Shown: one piece after another, positions 1 through 7,246 of the stretch | Position numbering within the stretch: the first letter of the stretch is position 1 | Layout of the letters: each line of letters opens with the position of its first letter | NCBI GenBank assembly: GCA_025965395.1 | Contig: JAOPXA010000230.1 | Span: forward strand, 1-10,338 | Reading direction: 5' to 3' | Source: Nocardioidaceae bacterium | GTDB lineage: Bacteria > Actinomycetota > Actinomycetes > Propionibacteriales > Nocardioidaceae | DNA length: 10,338 nt | Program-made: the position numbers and the translations under genes | Notes under the pieces: generated by a model | Database searches by the model: none | What the model saw: the letters and a program-made list of their open reading frames with translations, nothing else | Told to the model about the DNA's origin: nothing

Positions 1-368
1 GCCAGAGCCAGATATGCCCACCACGGCGCGGAAACAACGGTGAGGAGCAGGAAGACGAGGACCGCACCTCCGCCGACGAGCGACCACTGTCGGCGCGAGA
101 ACGAGCGCGCCGGGATCCCGTCGCGCACCCCGGGCAAACGATAGGCATACGGCAGCGGCACCTTGGCCATGGCGCCAAGCCGCGCACCGAGCACAAGCCC
201 CACCAAGATCACCAGCGCGACAAGGACCGCACTCGCGACGAGCCTGCCCTCACGCCAGTCGACGAAACCGATCGAGACACCAAGAACGACAGCGACGAGC
301 AGCATGCCCTGACGCCAACGACCTGGCCTGGCCAACGAGGAGAAAAGTCGCGGCAACGTCAGAGGCAC
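1..368 (-). CDS. Hypothetical multi-pass membrane protein (C-terminus beyond the left edge)
   Basis: I do not recognise this gene. An open frame of 122 codons runs from a GTG at 368 to the window edge, with an in-frame TGA five codons upstream of the GTG, so no earlier start is possible. A second possible start is an ATG at 305 (residue 22). The translation shows three hydrophobic stretches, about residues 21-36, 43-62 and 96-114. Arg-rich segments separate them (for example RRQW at 92-95, VRDG at 81-84), as in a small integral membrane protein. Neither start has a good ribosome binding site. It begins 40 bases after the ppk2 stop on the same strand, so it is probably the last visible member of that transcription unit. 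Function unknown; the missing C-terminus could carry the diagnostic domain. Confidence 0.7.
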   Translation of the reverse strand, partial: MPLTLPRLFSSLARPGRWRQGMLLVAVVLGVSIGFVDWREGRLVASAVLVALVILVGLVLGARLGAMAKVPLPYAYRLPGVRDGIPARSFSRRQWSLVGGGAVLVFLLLTVVSAPWWAYLAL

Positions 369-408
369 CGGCTCAGTATGTCAGAGCGAGCGCACACGCC
401 CGGCGCTG

Positions 409-1236
409 CTAGCAGACGTCGTAGGCATGCGGCACGAACGACTGGCTGTCGATCGGCGGCCGCTCGTAGGACCGATCCTGACGCGGCGGAAGGACGACTT
501 CCTCGTGATCGACCGACTCGTACGGCACCATCGACAGCAAGTGCGAGATGAGATTGAGCCGCGCTGATTTCTTGTTCTCGGCATCGACGACGTACCAGGG
601 ATTTTCCTTGGTGTCGGTGAAGGCGAACATCTGGTCCTTGGCCTCGGCGTAGTCGACCCAGCGTGACTGGGCTTCCATGTCCATGGGCGAAAGCTTCCAG
701 CGGCGGGCTGGGTCATCGATGCGGCCTTGGAACCTGCGGCGCTGCTCCTCGTCGGACACCGAGAGCCAGTACTTGATGAGGATGATTCCGTCGGCAACGA
801 GGTTCTTCTCGAGCTGAGGGCAGACCCGCATGAAGTAGTCGTACTCGGCCTGCGTGCAGAAGCCCATGACCTTCTCGACGCCGGCGCGGTTGTACCAAGA
901 GCGGTCGAAGAGGGCGATCTCGCCCGCGGCAGGAAGCTCGGAGACGTAGCGCTGGAAGTACCACTGACTGCGTTGGCGATCGGTCGGCGCCGGGAGCGCA
1001 ACAACCCGGCAGAATCGCGGATTGAGCTGGTAGGTGATGCGACGGATGACGCCGCCCTTGCCGGCTGTGTCGCGACCCTCGAAGATCACGACGACGCGGT
1101 GACCGGTCTTCTTGATCCATTCCTGCATGGCGACCAGCTCGGTCTGCAGGCGCTCAAGCTCCTTCTCGTATTCCTTCTTGTTGAGCTTCTTGGGGGCGCC
1201 TGGGACGGCCGGTTCGGATGATTTTTTCTTCGCCAT
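409..1236 (-). CDS. ppk2: Polyphosphate kinase 2 (PPK2 family)
   Basis: The 275-residue protein matches single-domain PPK2 enzymes, cytoplasmic P-loop kinases that move phosphate between inorganic polyphosphate and nucleotides (usually polyP + NDP to NTP). Visible motifs are the Walker A loop GRDTAGKGG at residues 54-62, the Walker B-type segment FDRSWYNR at 110-117, and the lid region RRWKLSPMD at about 178-186. The first 20 residues are Lys-rich, as is common in the family. Length is near that of class I enzymes. The ATG at 1236 has no Shine-Dalgarno but lies six bases after a TACCTT box, suggesting a leaderless message. Upstream lies the thiol reductase gene, 91 bases away, with a strong inverted repeat between them, so ppk2 may have its own regulated promoter. 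The membrane-protein gene follows after 40 bases. Family assignment is firm; nucleotide preference cannot be read from sequence. Confidence 0.95.
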   Translation of the reverse strand: MAKKKSSEPAVPGAPKKLNKKEYEKELERLQTELVAMQEWIKKTGHRVVVIFEGRDTAGKGGVIRRITYQLNPRFCRVVALPAPTDRQRSQWYFQRYVSELPAAGEIALFDRSWYNRAGVEKVMGFCTQAEYDYFMRVCPQLEKNLVADGIILIKYWLSVSDEEQRRRFQGRIDDPARRWKLSPMDMEAQSRWVDYAEAKDQMFAFTDTKENPWYVVDAENKKSARLNLISHLLSMVPYESVDHEEVVLPPRQDRSYERPPIDSQSFVPHAYDVC

Positions 1237-1242
1237 TGTCAG

Positions 1243-1248
1243 AAGGTA
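1243..1248 (-). promoter_or_regulatory. Predicted -10 box of a leaderless ppk2 transcript
   Basis: Read on the minus strand, TACCTT matches the actinobacterial TANNNT -10 pattern and is followed by exactly six bases before the ATG at 1236, the geometry expected when the start codon is also the transcription start. No ribosome binding site is seen in those six bases. No convincing -35 hexamer is present at 17-18 bases; that zone is occupied by an inverted repeat. Inference from pattern only. Confidence 0.45.
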
Positions 1249-1254
1249 GCGGCC

Positions 1255-1288
1255 GGTCGTTACGTGCCGGTTAAGGCGTGTAACGACC
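1255..1288. promoter_or_regulatory. 34-base inverted repeat upstream of ppk2 (operator or hairpin)
   Basis: GGTCGTTAC (1255-1263) and GTAACGACC (1280-1288) are perfect 9-base inverted copies. Inward extension gives 14-base arms pairing at 12 of 14 positions around a GGTTAA loop. It lies 19 bases from the ppk2 start, just upstream of its predicted -10 box, and 39 bases after the reductase stop. It could be a dimeric regulator's operator, or a hairpin ending or processing the upstream transcript. There is no T-run on its ppk2 side, which argues against a classical intrinsic terminator. Confidence 0.6.
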
Positions 1289-1327
1289 TGCCGCCACGCT
1301 CAGACAGCAAGATTTGGGCTGCGCGCT

Positions 1328-1948
1328 TCAGTCGAAAATAGGATCACGGGTGCGCGAGCGCTTGAGCTCAAAGAAGCCGTCGGTGCCGGCAACCAGGAGA
1401 ACGCCATCCCAAAGCTTGCCGGCGGCGTCTCCCTTGGGGGCCGGAACGACGACGGGGCCGAAGAACGCAACGCCGTCGACTGAAATCACCGGGGTGCCGA
1501 CCTCTTCGCCGACTTGGTCCATGCCCTCGTGGTGGGACTTGATGAGTGCTTCGTCATAGATGTCGGTGTCTGCCGCGTCAGCCAAGCCGGTGGGGAGACC
1601 CGCCTCGGTGAGCGCTTCCTCGATCATGGCGCGGTCGAAGTCGCGACCGCCGGGGTGCCGCCTGGTGCCGAGCGCGTTGTAGAGCGGGCGCAGGACCTCG
1701 TCGCCGTGCTCTTGGGCAGCGGCGATCATCACGCGCACCGGGCCCCATCCGCGCTCGAGCATCTCCTTGTAGGACTCGTGCACGTCTTTGTCGGAGTTGA
1801 GCACCTACAGGCTCATGACGTGGAACTTCGCCTCGACGTCGCGGACCTTCTCGACCTCGAGGAGCCAGCGGGACGTCATCCAGGCGAACGGGCAGAGGGG
1901 ATCGACCCAGAGGTCGGCAGTTTGGGGAGCTTGCTTCGTTTCGGTCAT
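1328..1948 (-). pseudogene. Rv2466c-like DsbA-family thiol reductase gene interrupted by one in-frame TAG
   Basis: Reading from ATG 1948 gives 47 codons, then TAG at 1807-1805, then 158 intact codons to TGA at 1330-1328. Read through, the product would be 206 residues, close to the roughly 207 of the mycobacterial mycothiol-dependent reductase Rv2466c. The thioredoxin-like N-terminus has DPLCPFAW (Cys19, with Ala22 where Rv2466c has a second Cys). Later landmarks include GWGPVRV, KSHHEGMDQVGEEVGTP, GVAFFGPVV and FFELKRSRT. Homologs continue straight through the stop position (MSL-x-VLN) with Ser or Ala there, as I recall; TAG is one base from TCG. A GTG follows the stop immediately, so a C-terminal fragment (1328-1804) could be reinitiated, but it would lack the active-site Cys. 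The ATG overlaps the upstream ligase stop by four bases (ATGA). Alternatives are sequencing error, recent nonsense mutation or suppression. Confidence 0.85.
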
Positions 1949-3093
1949 GTAGGTCCTAACAACGGATGGCCCGCGCGCATTTCCGCGACGAGGGAGGCGA
2001 CCACGGCTTCGAGCGATCCGTCGGCCTTTTCGGCGACGACGCGCTGACGCTCATACGAGGCCCCGGACTCCATGATCGTGGTGATGCCCGCGAGTTCGTC
2101 GACGCAATCGAGGCGCTGTGCCACGGGTTCGAGGATGGCGAGGATGGAACGGAGGCTCTCGGACACCAGTTGTTCGTTGCCCTCGCGGTCGAGGATGAGG
2201 ATGGCGTCCATGCCGTAGCGGGCGGCGCGCCATTTGTTCTCCTGAGCGAACCACACGGGTATGGACGGCAGTTCGCGGCCCGCGTCGAGCTCGCTCGAGA
2301 AGTATTCGATCAGGCAGTGCGTCAGCGCGGCGAGGCTGAGGACCTCCGCGAGAGAGGGAGATCCGTCGCAGATCCGCACCTCGAGCGTGCCGAACTTCGG
2401 CGAGGGGCGAAGATCCCACCGGATCTCATCGAAGACGTCGATCACGCCGGTGTGGAGCATGTCGGCGACGTAGGACTCCAGCTCGTCCCACTTCTCGAAC
2501 TGGAACGGCAGCCCGGCGGTGGGGAGCTGCTGGAACATGAGGGCGCGATTGGAGGCATACCCGGTGTCCTTGCCACCCCAAAACGGTGAGGAGGCAGACA
2601 GCGCCTGGAAGTGGCCGAAGAAGGTCAGCATGGCCCGACTGATCGGCAGCACCTTGTCGCGATCCTCGATGCCCACATGGACGTGGACGCCATAGATCAG
2701 CATCTGTCGGCCCCACCACTGGGTGCGATCGATCAGGGTCGCGTAGCGCTCCTTGTCGGTGACCTTTTGGTGCGTCCAGCGGGCGAAGGGATGGGTGCCG
2801 GCGCACATGAGCTCGACGCGCAGCGGATCGGTGACCACGCGGATCTCATCGATGCTTGCCTGCAGGTCACGGCCCGCCTCGGCGACGGTGCGACAGACAC
2901 CCGTGACGATCTCGACCGTGTTGAGCAGCAGCTCTTGGCGGATGTGCGGGTGCTCGCCGCCCTCTGCTGGTCGGACAGCGTTGAGGACGGTCTCGGCGAC
3001 CTGGCGGAGGTCGCCGCTGTCGGCGTCCACCAGGGCGAGCTCCCATTCGATGCCGAGTGTCGAGCGCTCGGATTGAGCGAAGGGGATGTGCAT
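1945..3093 (-). CDS. YbdK-type carboxylate-amine ligase (glutamate-cysteine ligase 2 family)
   Basis: The 382-residue protein belongs to the GCS2/YbdK family of ATP-dependent ligases, which join a carboxylate (classically glutamate gamma-carboxyl) to an amine such as cysteine. Diagnostic segments are GIEWEL at 14-19 (metal/ATP-binding acidic residues), [11 protein letters not shown] at 52-62, RTQWWGRQ at 123-130, GVHVHVG at 135-141, and [19 protein letters not shown] in the second half. Length is typical. The ATG at 3093 is the first start in frame and has no clear Shine-Dalgarno; CAGTAT six bases upstream is a weak leaderless -10 candidate. Its stop overlaps the reductase ATG (ATGA), so the two are probably translationally coupled, linking this enzyme to low-molecular-weight thiol chemistry. 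Many family members make only weak gamma-glutamylcysteine and their true substrate is unknown, so the name is by family only. Confidence 0.92.
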   Translation of the reverse strand: MHIPFAQSERSTLGIEWELALVDADSGDLRQVAETVLNAVRPAEGGEHPHIRQELLLNTVEIVTGVCRTVAEAGRDLQASIDEIRVVTDPLRVELMCAGTHPFARWTHQKVTDKERYATLIDRTQWWGRQMLIYGVHVHVGIEDRDKVLPISRAMLTFFGHFQALSASSPFWGGKDTGYASNRALMFQQLPTAGLPFQFEKWDELESYVADMLHTGVIDVFDEIRWDLRPSPKFGTLEVRICDGSPSLAEVLSLAALTHCLIEYFSSELDAGRELPSIPVWFAQENKWRAARYGMDAILILDREGNEQLVSESLRSILAILEPVAQRLDCVDELAGITTIMESGASYERQRVVAEKADGSLEAVVASLVAEMRAGHPLLGPT

Positions 3094-3152
3094 GCGTCCA
3101 TACTGCCTGATGCAGCGGATTCCCCCGCGCCTGTCCGTGAAACGATGAAATC
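3094..3152. promoter_or_regulatory. Divergent intergenic region between the GCS2-family gene and pepN
   Basis: This 59-base gap must hold both promoters, or at least their -10 regions. On the minus strand CAGTAT ends six bases before ATG 3093 and fits only part of the TANNNT pattern. On the plus strand no clear -10 box or Shine-Dalgarno precedes ATG 3153. No inverted repeat of note is seen. Confidence 0.4.
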
Positions 3153-5702
3153 ATGCCTGGAACCAATCTGACCCGCGAAGAAGCCACCGAGCGCGCGAAC
3201 CTCATCACGATCGATGCGTACGTCGTCGAGCTCGACCTCACCCTCGATTCGACCGAGCGATTCGGCTCGGTGTCTACGATCACGTTCAGCGCCAAACCCG
3301 GCGCGGCGACCTTCGTCGACCTCGTCGACGCGGAGATCAGCCAGATCACGATCAACGGCGACGAGATCGACCCAGCGACATACGTCGACAGCCGCATCCC
3401 CCTCTCGGGCCTCAGGGAGAAGAACGTCTTTCGGGTTGCCTCGACGCAGAAGTACTCGCGCTCAGGCGAGGGCCTGCACCGGTTCGTCGATCCGGCCGAT
3501 GACCGGGTCTACCTCTACACGCAGTTCGAAGTGCCCGACGCGCGACGCGTCTATGCGACATTCGAGCAGCCCGACCTCAAGGCGACCTTCGAGTTCCACG
3601 TCACCGCTCCGGCGCATTGGGCTGTCGTGTCGAACTCCCCCACCCCCGCGCCCGAGGTGAGCGGCGAGGTCGCGACGTGGAATTTTGCGCCGACCAAGCG
3701 CATGTCGACCTACATCACGGCGCTGATCGCCGGTGAGTACGAGTCGGTGACCGACAGTTACAAGGGTGCCTATGCCGAGATCCCGCTGGGCATCTTCTAT
3801 CGCAAGTCGCTCGAGCAGTACCTCGATGCCGACGACATCTTCTTGATCACCAAGCAGGGATTTGGCTTCTTTGAGGGCATCTTCGGGATGGGCTACCCGT
3901 TCGGCAAGTACGACCAGTTGTTCGTGCCTGAGTACAACATGGGCGCGATGGAGAATGCTGGCGCCGTGACGTTCCGCGACGAGATGATCTTCCGCAGCCG
4001 ACAGACCGTGGCCGCATACGAGAGCCGCGCCAACACGATCCTGCACGAGATGGCTCACATGTGGTTCGGCGATCTCGTCACGATGACGTGGTGGGACGAC
4101 CTGTGGCTCAACGAGTCGTTCGCCGAATGGGCAGCGCACCACTCGGCGACCAAGGCGACGCGATTCGTGGACTCCTGGACGAGCTTCACGAACGCGCGCA
4201 AGAACTGGGCGTACCGCCAGGACCAGCTGCCCTCGACGCACCCGATCGCGGCCGACAACTACGACCTGCACGCGGTCGAGGCGAACTTCGACGGCATCAC
4301 GTACGCCAAGGGCGCCTCGAGCCTCAAGCAACTGGTCGCCTGGGTGGGCGAGAAGGACTTCATCGCGGGTTTGCGGGCGTATTTCACGAAGCACGCCTAC
4401 GCCAACACGCAGCTGAGTGATCTGCTGAGCGAGCTGGAGGCGTCATCGGGCCGCGAGCTCGGGGATTGGGCCGACGAGTGGCTCAAGACGTCGGGCGTCA
4501 ACACGTTGCGTGCGACGTTCGAGACCAGTGTGTTCGGCGAATCCGGCGACGACATCTTCACGTCGTTCACGGTCGAGCAGACCGCGATCGAGGAGTACCC
4601 GACCTTGCGGCGCCATCGCATCGCGATCGGGCTCTACGACATGGTCGACGGCAAGCTGACCCGCACGGAGCGGATCGAGACCGACATCCGTGGCGCGTCG
4701 ACGTCGATCACCGAGTTGCTCGACCACCGCCAGCCCGACCTCATCCTGCTCAATGACGACGACCTCACGTACGCCAAGATCCGGCTCGACGAGCGGTCGC
4801 TGGAGACGGCGATCGCTCACATCGCGGACATCGCCGGCTCGCTGCCGCGCGCTCTTGTCTGGGGCGCTGCGTGGGACATGACGCGCGACGCGCAGATGGC
4901 GCCGGGCGATTTCGTTGCGCTGGCGCTTTCGGGTCTCGGGTCGGAGAGTGAGCTCGTCGCGGTCGGCGCGTTGCTTGGGCAAGCCCGCTCGGCGATTCGC
5001 CTGTTTGCGGCTCCCGATCACCGCGAGGCTCTCGCGCAGCAGTGGGAAGCCGGACTGCGGGAGCTGGTCGACGAGGCGTGGCCCGGCAGCGATCACCAGC
5101 TGGCCTTCGTACGTTCGTTTGCCAACACGGCCTCGACCGATGAGTCACTGGAGTTTGTGCGGGGTCTGCTCGATGGCACGGTGACGCTCAACGGGCTGAC
5201 GGTCGACACCGACATGCGCTGGACGCTGCTCAGCGGGCTCACGCGTGCCGGCGTTGCGGGCGAGGCAGAGATCCTGGCCGAGCTCGAGCGTGACAACACG
5301 ATCGCGGGTCAGGAGCATGCGGCCGCGGCCCGCGCAGTGCAGCCGAACGCCGCCGCGAAGGAAGCCGCTTGGGATCTCGTCGTCGTACGCGATGACGTGC
5401 CCAACGAGACGATGCGGAGCGCCGCGATGGCGTTCCAGGTTTCGGGCCAGGCCGACGTGCTCGAGCCCTTCGTCGACCGCTATCTCGAGATGGCCGAGAC
5501 GATCGCGGACAAGAAGGGCGTCTGGATCGCGTCGACCGCGTTGGTCAACCTCTTCCCCCGCGCCAACCCGACGGAGACCACGCTCATGAAGGTCGATGCG
5601 TGGCTTGCGTCGACGAGCGCCGCCAGCTCGACGAAGCGCTACGTGAGCGAGGGTCGCGACGACCTGGCCCGCGCCCTTCGCGCCCAAGCCGCCGACGCCT
5701 AA
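3153..5702 (+). CDS. pepN: Aminopeptidase N (M1 family zinc metallopeptidase)
   Basis: This cytoplasmic exopeptidase removes N-terminal residues from peptides. The 849-residue length is normal for actinobacterial PepN. The exopeptidase motif GAMEN is at residues 264-268. The zinc site HEMAH is at 298-302, with Glu299 catalytic and the third zinc ligand Glu321 in NESFAEW exactly 18 residues further on. The N-terminal domain (about 1-200) is the usual beta saddle, and from about residue 530 the sequence becomes the helical ERAP1-like C-terminal domain. The opening MPGTNLTREEA matches the start used by relatives. No signal peptide is present. It diverges from the GCS2-family gene and is followed 15 bases later by a 68-bp palindromic repeat. 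From memory, M. tuberculosis pepN (Rv2467) also sits beside Rv2466c, supporting conserved synteny. Confidence 0.97.
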   Translation: MPGTNLTREEATERANLITIDAYVVELDLTLDSTERFGSVSTITFSAKPGAATFVDLVDAEISQITINGDEIDPATYVDSRIPLSGLREKNVFRVASTQKYSRSGEGLHRFVDPADDRVYLYTQFEVPDARRVYATFEQPDLKATFEFHVTAPAHWAVVSNSPTPAPEVSGEVATWNFAPTKRMSTYITALIAGEYESVTDSYKGAYAEIPLGIFYRKSLEQYLDADDIFLITKQGFGFFEGIFGMGYPFGKYDQLFVPEYNMGAMENAGAVTFRDEMIFRSRQTVAAYESRANTILHEMAHMWFGDLVTMTWWDDLWLNESFAEWAAHHSATKATRFVDSWTSFTNARKNWAYRQDQLPSTHPIAADNYDLHAVEANFDGITYAKGASSLKQLVAWVGEKDFIAGLRAYFTKHAYANTQLSDLLSELEASSGRELGDWADEWLKTSGVNTLRATFETSVFGESGDDIFTSFTVEQTAIEEYPTLRRHRIAIGLYDMVDGKLTRTERIETDIRGASTSITELLDHRQPDLILLNDDDLTYAKIRLDERSLETAIAHIADIAGSLPRALVWGAAWDMTRDAQMAPGDFVALALSGLGSESELVAVGALLGQARSAIRLFAAPDHREALAQQWEAGLRELVDEAWPGSDHQLAFVRSFANTASTDESLEFVRGLLDGTVTLNGLTVDTDMRWTLLSGLTRAGVAGEAEILAELERDNTIAGQEHAAAARAVQPNAAAKEAAWDLVVVRDDVPNETMRSAAMAFQVSGQADVLEPFVDRYLEMAETIADKKGVWIASTALVNLFPRANPTETTLMKVDAWLASTSAASSTKRYVSEGRDDLARALRAQAADA

Positions 5703-5717
5703 CCCTTCCCCCCCAAC

Positions 5718-5785
5718 TCCGCTGAGAGTGACGTTTTGGCTCCGACTCGCCGGGGTCGCACAGCCATTTCGTCACTCTCAGCGGA
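5718..5785 (+). repeat. 68-bp palindromic dispersed repeat, copy 1
   Basis: The left arm (5718-5741) begins TCCGCTGAGAGTGACG and the right arm (5762-5785) ends CGTCACTCTCAGCGGA; 21 of 24 positions pair, the mismatches being in the TTTT/ATTT segment. One-mismatch pairing continues outward to about 5714-5789. The core is asymmetric and matches the reverse complement of copy 3 (24 of 28 for 5738-5765; 60 of 68 overall), so copy 1 has the opposite orientation to copies 2 and 3. It fills the gap between the convergent ends of pepN and the DUF559-type gene. Confidence 0.9.
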
Positions 5786-5806
5786 CTTGGGAGCGGCGGA
5801 GGATGG

Positions 5807-6799
5807 TCAATCCCATCGGCGGGCTGGAGGCCAAGCGGTCCACCAGGCAGGCTGCTCGAGCGTCCAACGTTGTGGCGCCCTCAGTGCATCCGCACGTCCG
5901 GCCTGTATCCGGGCAATCGTCTGCGTGGGCATCGAGTGATCGAGAGCAGCCACTCGTACGACCACATTGCCCGCCCTCTCGAACTTTTCCTCCCGTACGT
6001 TGTCCGCTTGGTGCGGCCTTTCCTCCCGATGCCCAGCGCCGTCGGATTCGAGCACCAGACCCGATTCTTCGTCCAGCAGGTCAGCCACACCCAGCAACCT
6101 TTCGTTGAGATCGAAGATGGGTACGTTGACCAGCCACTCTTCGATTCCCGCACCCTCGACAGCGAGGACGCGGGTGCGAGATTCCCACGGACTGCCCGAA
6201 CGCTCCGAACTCAGCTCACCAGCGCACCTCGTTTGCACAATCCCACGAGACTTCTTGTGACGACTAATGAGGCTCCGAAGGTTGTCGAGCGTCGTACGTG
6301 CACCTCCCGTGACTTTGCTGGTGCACATGTCAAGAGCGACGACGGCCTCAGTCAGATTTGGCGCATCGAGGGCCAAGTCGTATGCGCTACGCGCGAGGGT
6401 CGCGCTTGGCAGCGGGGCGTCTCGGTCGATCTCGTCCACCCTCAGCCTGCGGCGCGATGGGATGAAGCCGTCCCGAGGACGCACCTGCATACCGTCAGGA
6501 AGCGCAAGAACGATCGGCATGAGGTTGCCCCACCGATCGATCCCGTCGATGTACTTCACGCCAGCCAGAAAAGCGCCCGCCCACCCGGTAAACACTGCTC
6601 CGCGCGGAAGAAGAGGCACGATGTTCTGGATCCGTGCTTCAGGATCAGTTTGATTTGCACCTACGGGGCGGCTCACTCCGTGAAAAGGGTGCTCCCATAC
6701 GGCGCCACGCCTAGACCCGCGAGAGATGCCCAGCGCAAGCGCCTGACTGCTATTGATCGCCCCGACCCACTCCATCGAGCCATCGTCGAACGCCGCCAC
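5807..6799 (-). CDS. DUF559/Vsr-like nuclease-fold protein, possible AbiEi-like N-terminus
   Basis: The C-terminal part resembles the DUF559/very-short-patch-repair-like nuclease domain common in actinobacteria. Key residues are SPWES (Glu206), GVADLLD (Asp240), LVLESDG (Glu251, Asp253), His257 and a closing NVVVRV strand, a PD-(D/E)XK-like arrangement. The first 50 residues (NSSQALALGISRGSRRGAVWE... then HGVSRP) look like the short winged helix found at the start of AbiEi-type antitoxin relatives. The 330-residue frame opens at GTG 6799; ATG 6775 (residue 9) is an equally credible start, as neither has a clear ribosome binding site. It is less GC-rich than its neighbours: hand counts give 36/60 at 5941-6000 and 33/60 at 6241-6300, against 42/60 at 4441-4500 in pepN. 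It stands alone, bracketed by two palindromic repeats, and may be acquired. Its biological role and substrate are unknown. Confidence 0.8.
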   Translation of the reverse strand: MAAFDDGSMEWVGAINSSQALALGISRGSRRGAVWEHPFHGVSRPVGANQTDPEARIQNIVPLLPRGAVFTGWAGAFLAGVKYIDGIDRWGNLMPIVLALPDGMQVRPRDGFIPSRRRLRVDEIDRDAPLPSATLARSAYDLALDAPNLTEAVVALDMCTSKVTGGARTTLDNLRSLISRHKKSRGIVQTRCAGELSSERSGSPWESRTRVLAVEGAGIEEWLVNVPIFDLNERLLGVADLLDEESGLVLESDGAGHREERPHQADNVREEKFERAGNVVVRVAALDHSMPTQTIARIQAGRADALRAPQRWTLEQPAWWTAWPPARRWD

Positions 6800-6863
6800 T
6801 CATACAAAAAGGCGGTCACGACAGGGCTGGGGACGACGGGCGTTTCAGATCATCCTGGGGACA

Positions 6864-6931
6864 ACCGTTGAGAGTGACGTTTTGGCTGGACAACCACGGC
6901 GAGTCGCAACCAAAACGTCACTCCCAGCGGA
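6864..6931 (-). repeat. 68-bp palindromic dispersed repeat, copy 2
   Basis: Arms at 6865-6885 and 6910-6930 pair at 19 of 21 positions around a 24-base core that includes CCACGGCG. It aligns to copy 3 without gaps at 61 of 68 positions, most changes falling in the core and the outer left end. It lies 22 bases after the stop of the small secreted-protein gene, within the 154-base gap upstream of the DUF559-type gene. That gap holds no gene. Confidence 0.9.
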
Positions 6932-6953
6932 GGGGTGCCGGCGGACGGCGACG

Positions 6954-7220
6954 TTAGTGGTGACCGGACGTGGTCGCGATTTCTTGCGTGGGCGCCGGCG
7001 GGGGTACGTAGTTGCGGCGCGACGTCACCAGCGCGAAGATCGTGAGGAAGAGGCCCAGCGCGATCGGGCCGCCCACGAATATCAGCAACAGCGTGAGCTT
7101 GGATTGGTCCTCGCCGCCTTCCCAGTTCGCCGGCTCGTCCGCAAAGGCGGAGGCCGCGCCCAGCACCACGGTGCTCGCGGTCATGACAAGCATCAGGAGG
7201 ATCCGAGTGGGAGTCTTCAT
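6954..7220 (-). CDS. Small secreted or membrane-anchored hypothetical protein (88 aa)
   Basis: I do not recognise a named family. The N-terminus is a clear Sec signal: MKTPTR, a hydrophobic core over residues 7-24, and an AFA-type cleavage site after residue 27. A short acidic extracellular segment (28-41) follows, then a transmembrane helix at about 42-66, a basic stop-transfer SRRNY, and a Pro-rich cytoplasmic tail ending in two His. This predicts a one-helix membrane protein after signal removal. The ATG at 7220 is preceded by a TAATGT box with a six-base gap and no Shine-Dalgarno, so a leaderless message is likely. It diverges from the MscS-type channel gene across only 32 bases, which suggests shared control. 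Coding is supported by the textbook signal and helix layout. Confidence 0.8.
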   Translation of the reverse strand: MKTPTRILLMLVMTASTVVLGAASAFADEPANWEGGEDQSKLTLLLIFVGGPIALGLFLTIFALVTSRRNYVPPPAPTQEIATTSGHH

Positions 7221-7226
7221 GGCTCA

Positions 7227-7232
7227 ACATTA
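7227..7232 (-). promoter_or_regulatory. Predicted -10 box, leaderless promoter of the small membrane-protein gene
   Basis: Minus-strand TAATGT fits TANNNT and leaves six bases before ATG 7220. It is separated by eight bases (GCCGCCCG on the plus strand) from the oppositely directed -10 box of the channel gene. No ribosome binding site is visible. Inference from spacing and motif only. Confidence 0.45.
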
Positions 7233-7240
7233 GCCGCCCG

Positions 7241-7246
7241 TAACCT
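7241..7246 (+). promoter_or_regulatory. Predicted -10 box, leaderless promoter of the MscS-type gene
   Basis: TAACCT fits TANNNT and leaves six bases (AGAGGC) before ATG 7253. The AGAGG in that gap is only one base from the start, too close for a normal ribosome binding site, so a leaderless message is preferred. No obvious -35 hexamer is seen; any would lie inside the start of the opposing gene. Confidence 0.45.

Noticed and set aside
1805..1807. Pyrrolysine or other programmed recoding at the TAG
   Set aside because: Nothing in the window suggests pyrrolysine machinery, the family has ordinary Ser/Ala there, and a single point change explains it; kept only as a remote alternative.
1514..2589. 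Plus-strand open frames (1514-2047, 1966-2589) opposite the reductase and ligase genes
   Set aside because: Translations are rich in repeated V/L/E/D/H runs typical of antisense GC-rich frames, with no start signals.
3462..4394. 310-codon minus-strand open frame inside pepN
   Set aside because: It is an antisense frame of the kind common in GC-rich genes; it lies over the conserved GAMEN and HEXXH coding segments and shows no family motif.
5870..6871. 333-codon plus-strand open frame opposite the DUF559-type gene
   Set aside because: Its translation shows no domain or membrane pattern, and it runs into repeat copy 2; the minus-strand frame has a recognisable nuclease-fold C-terminus.
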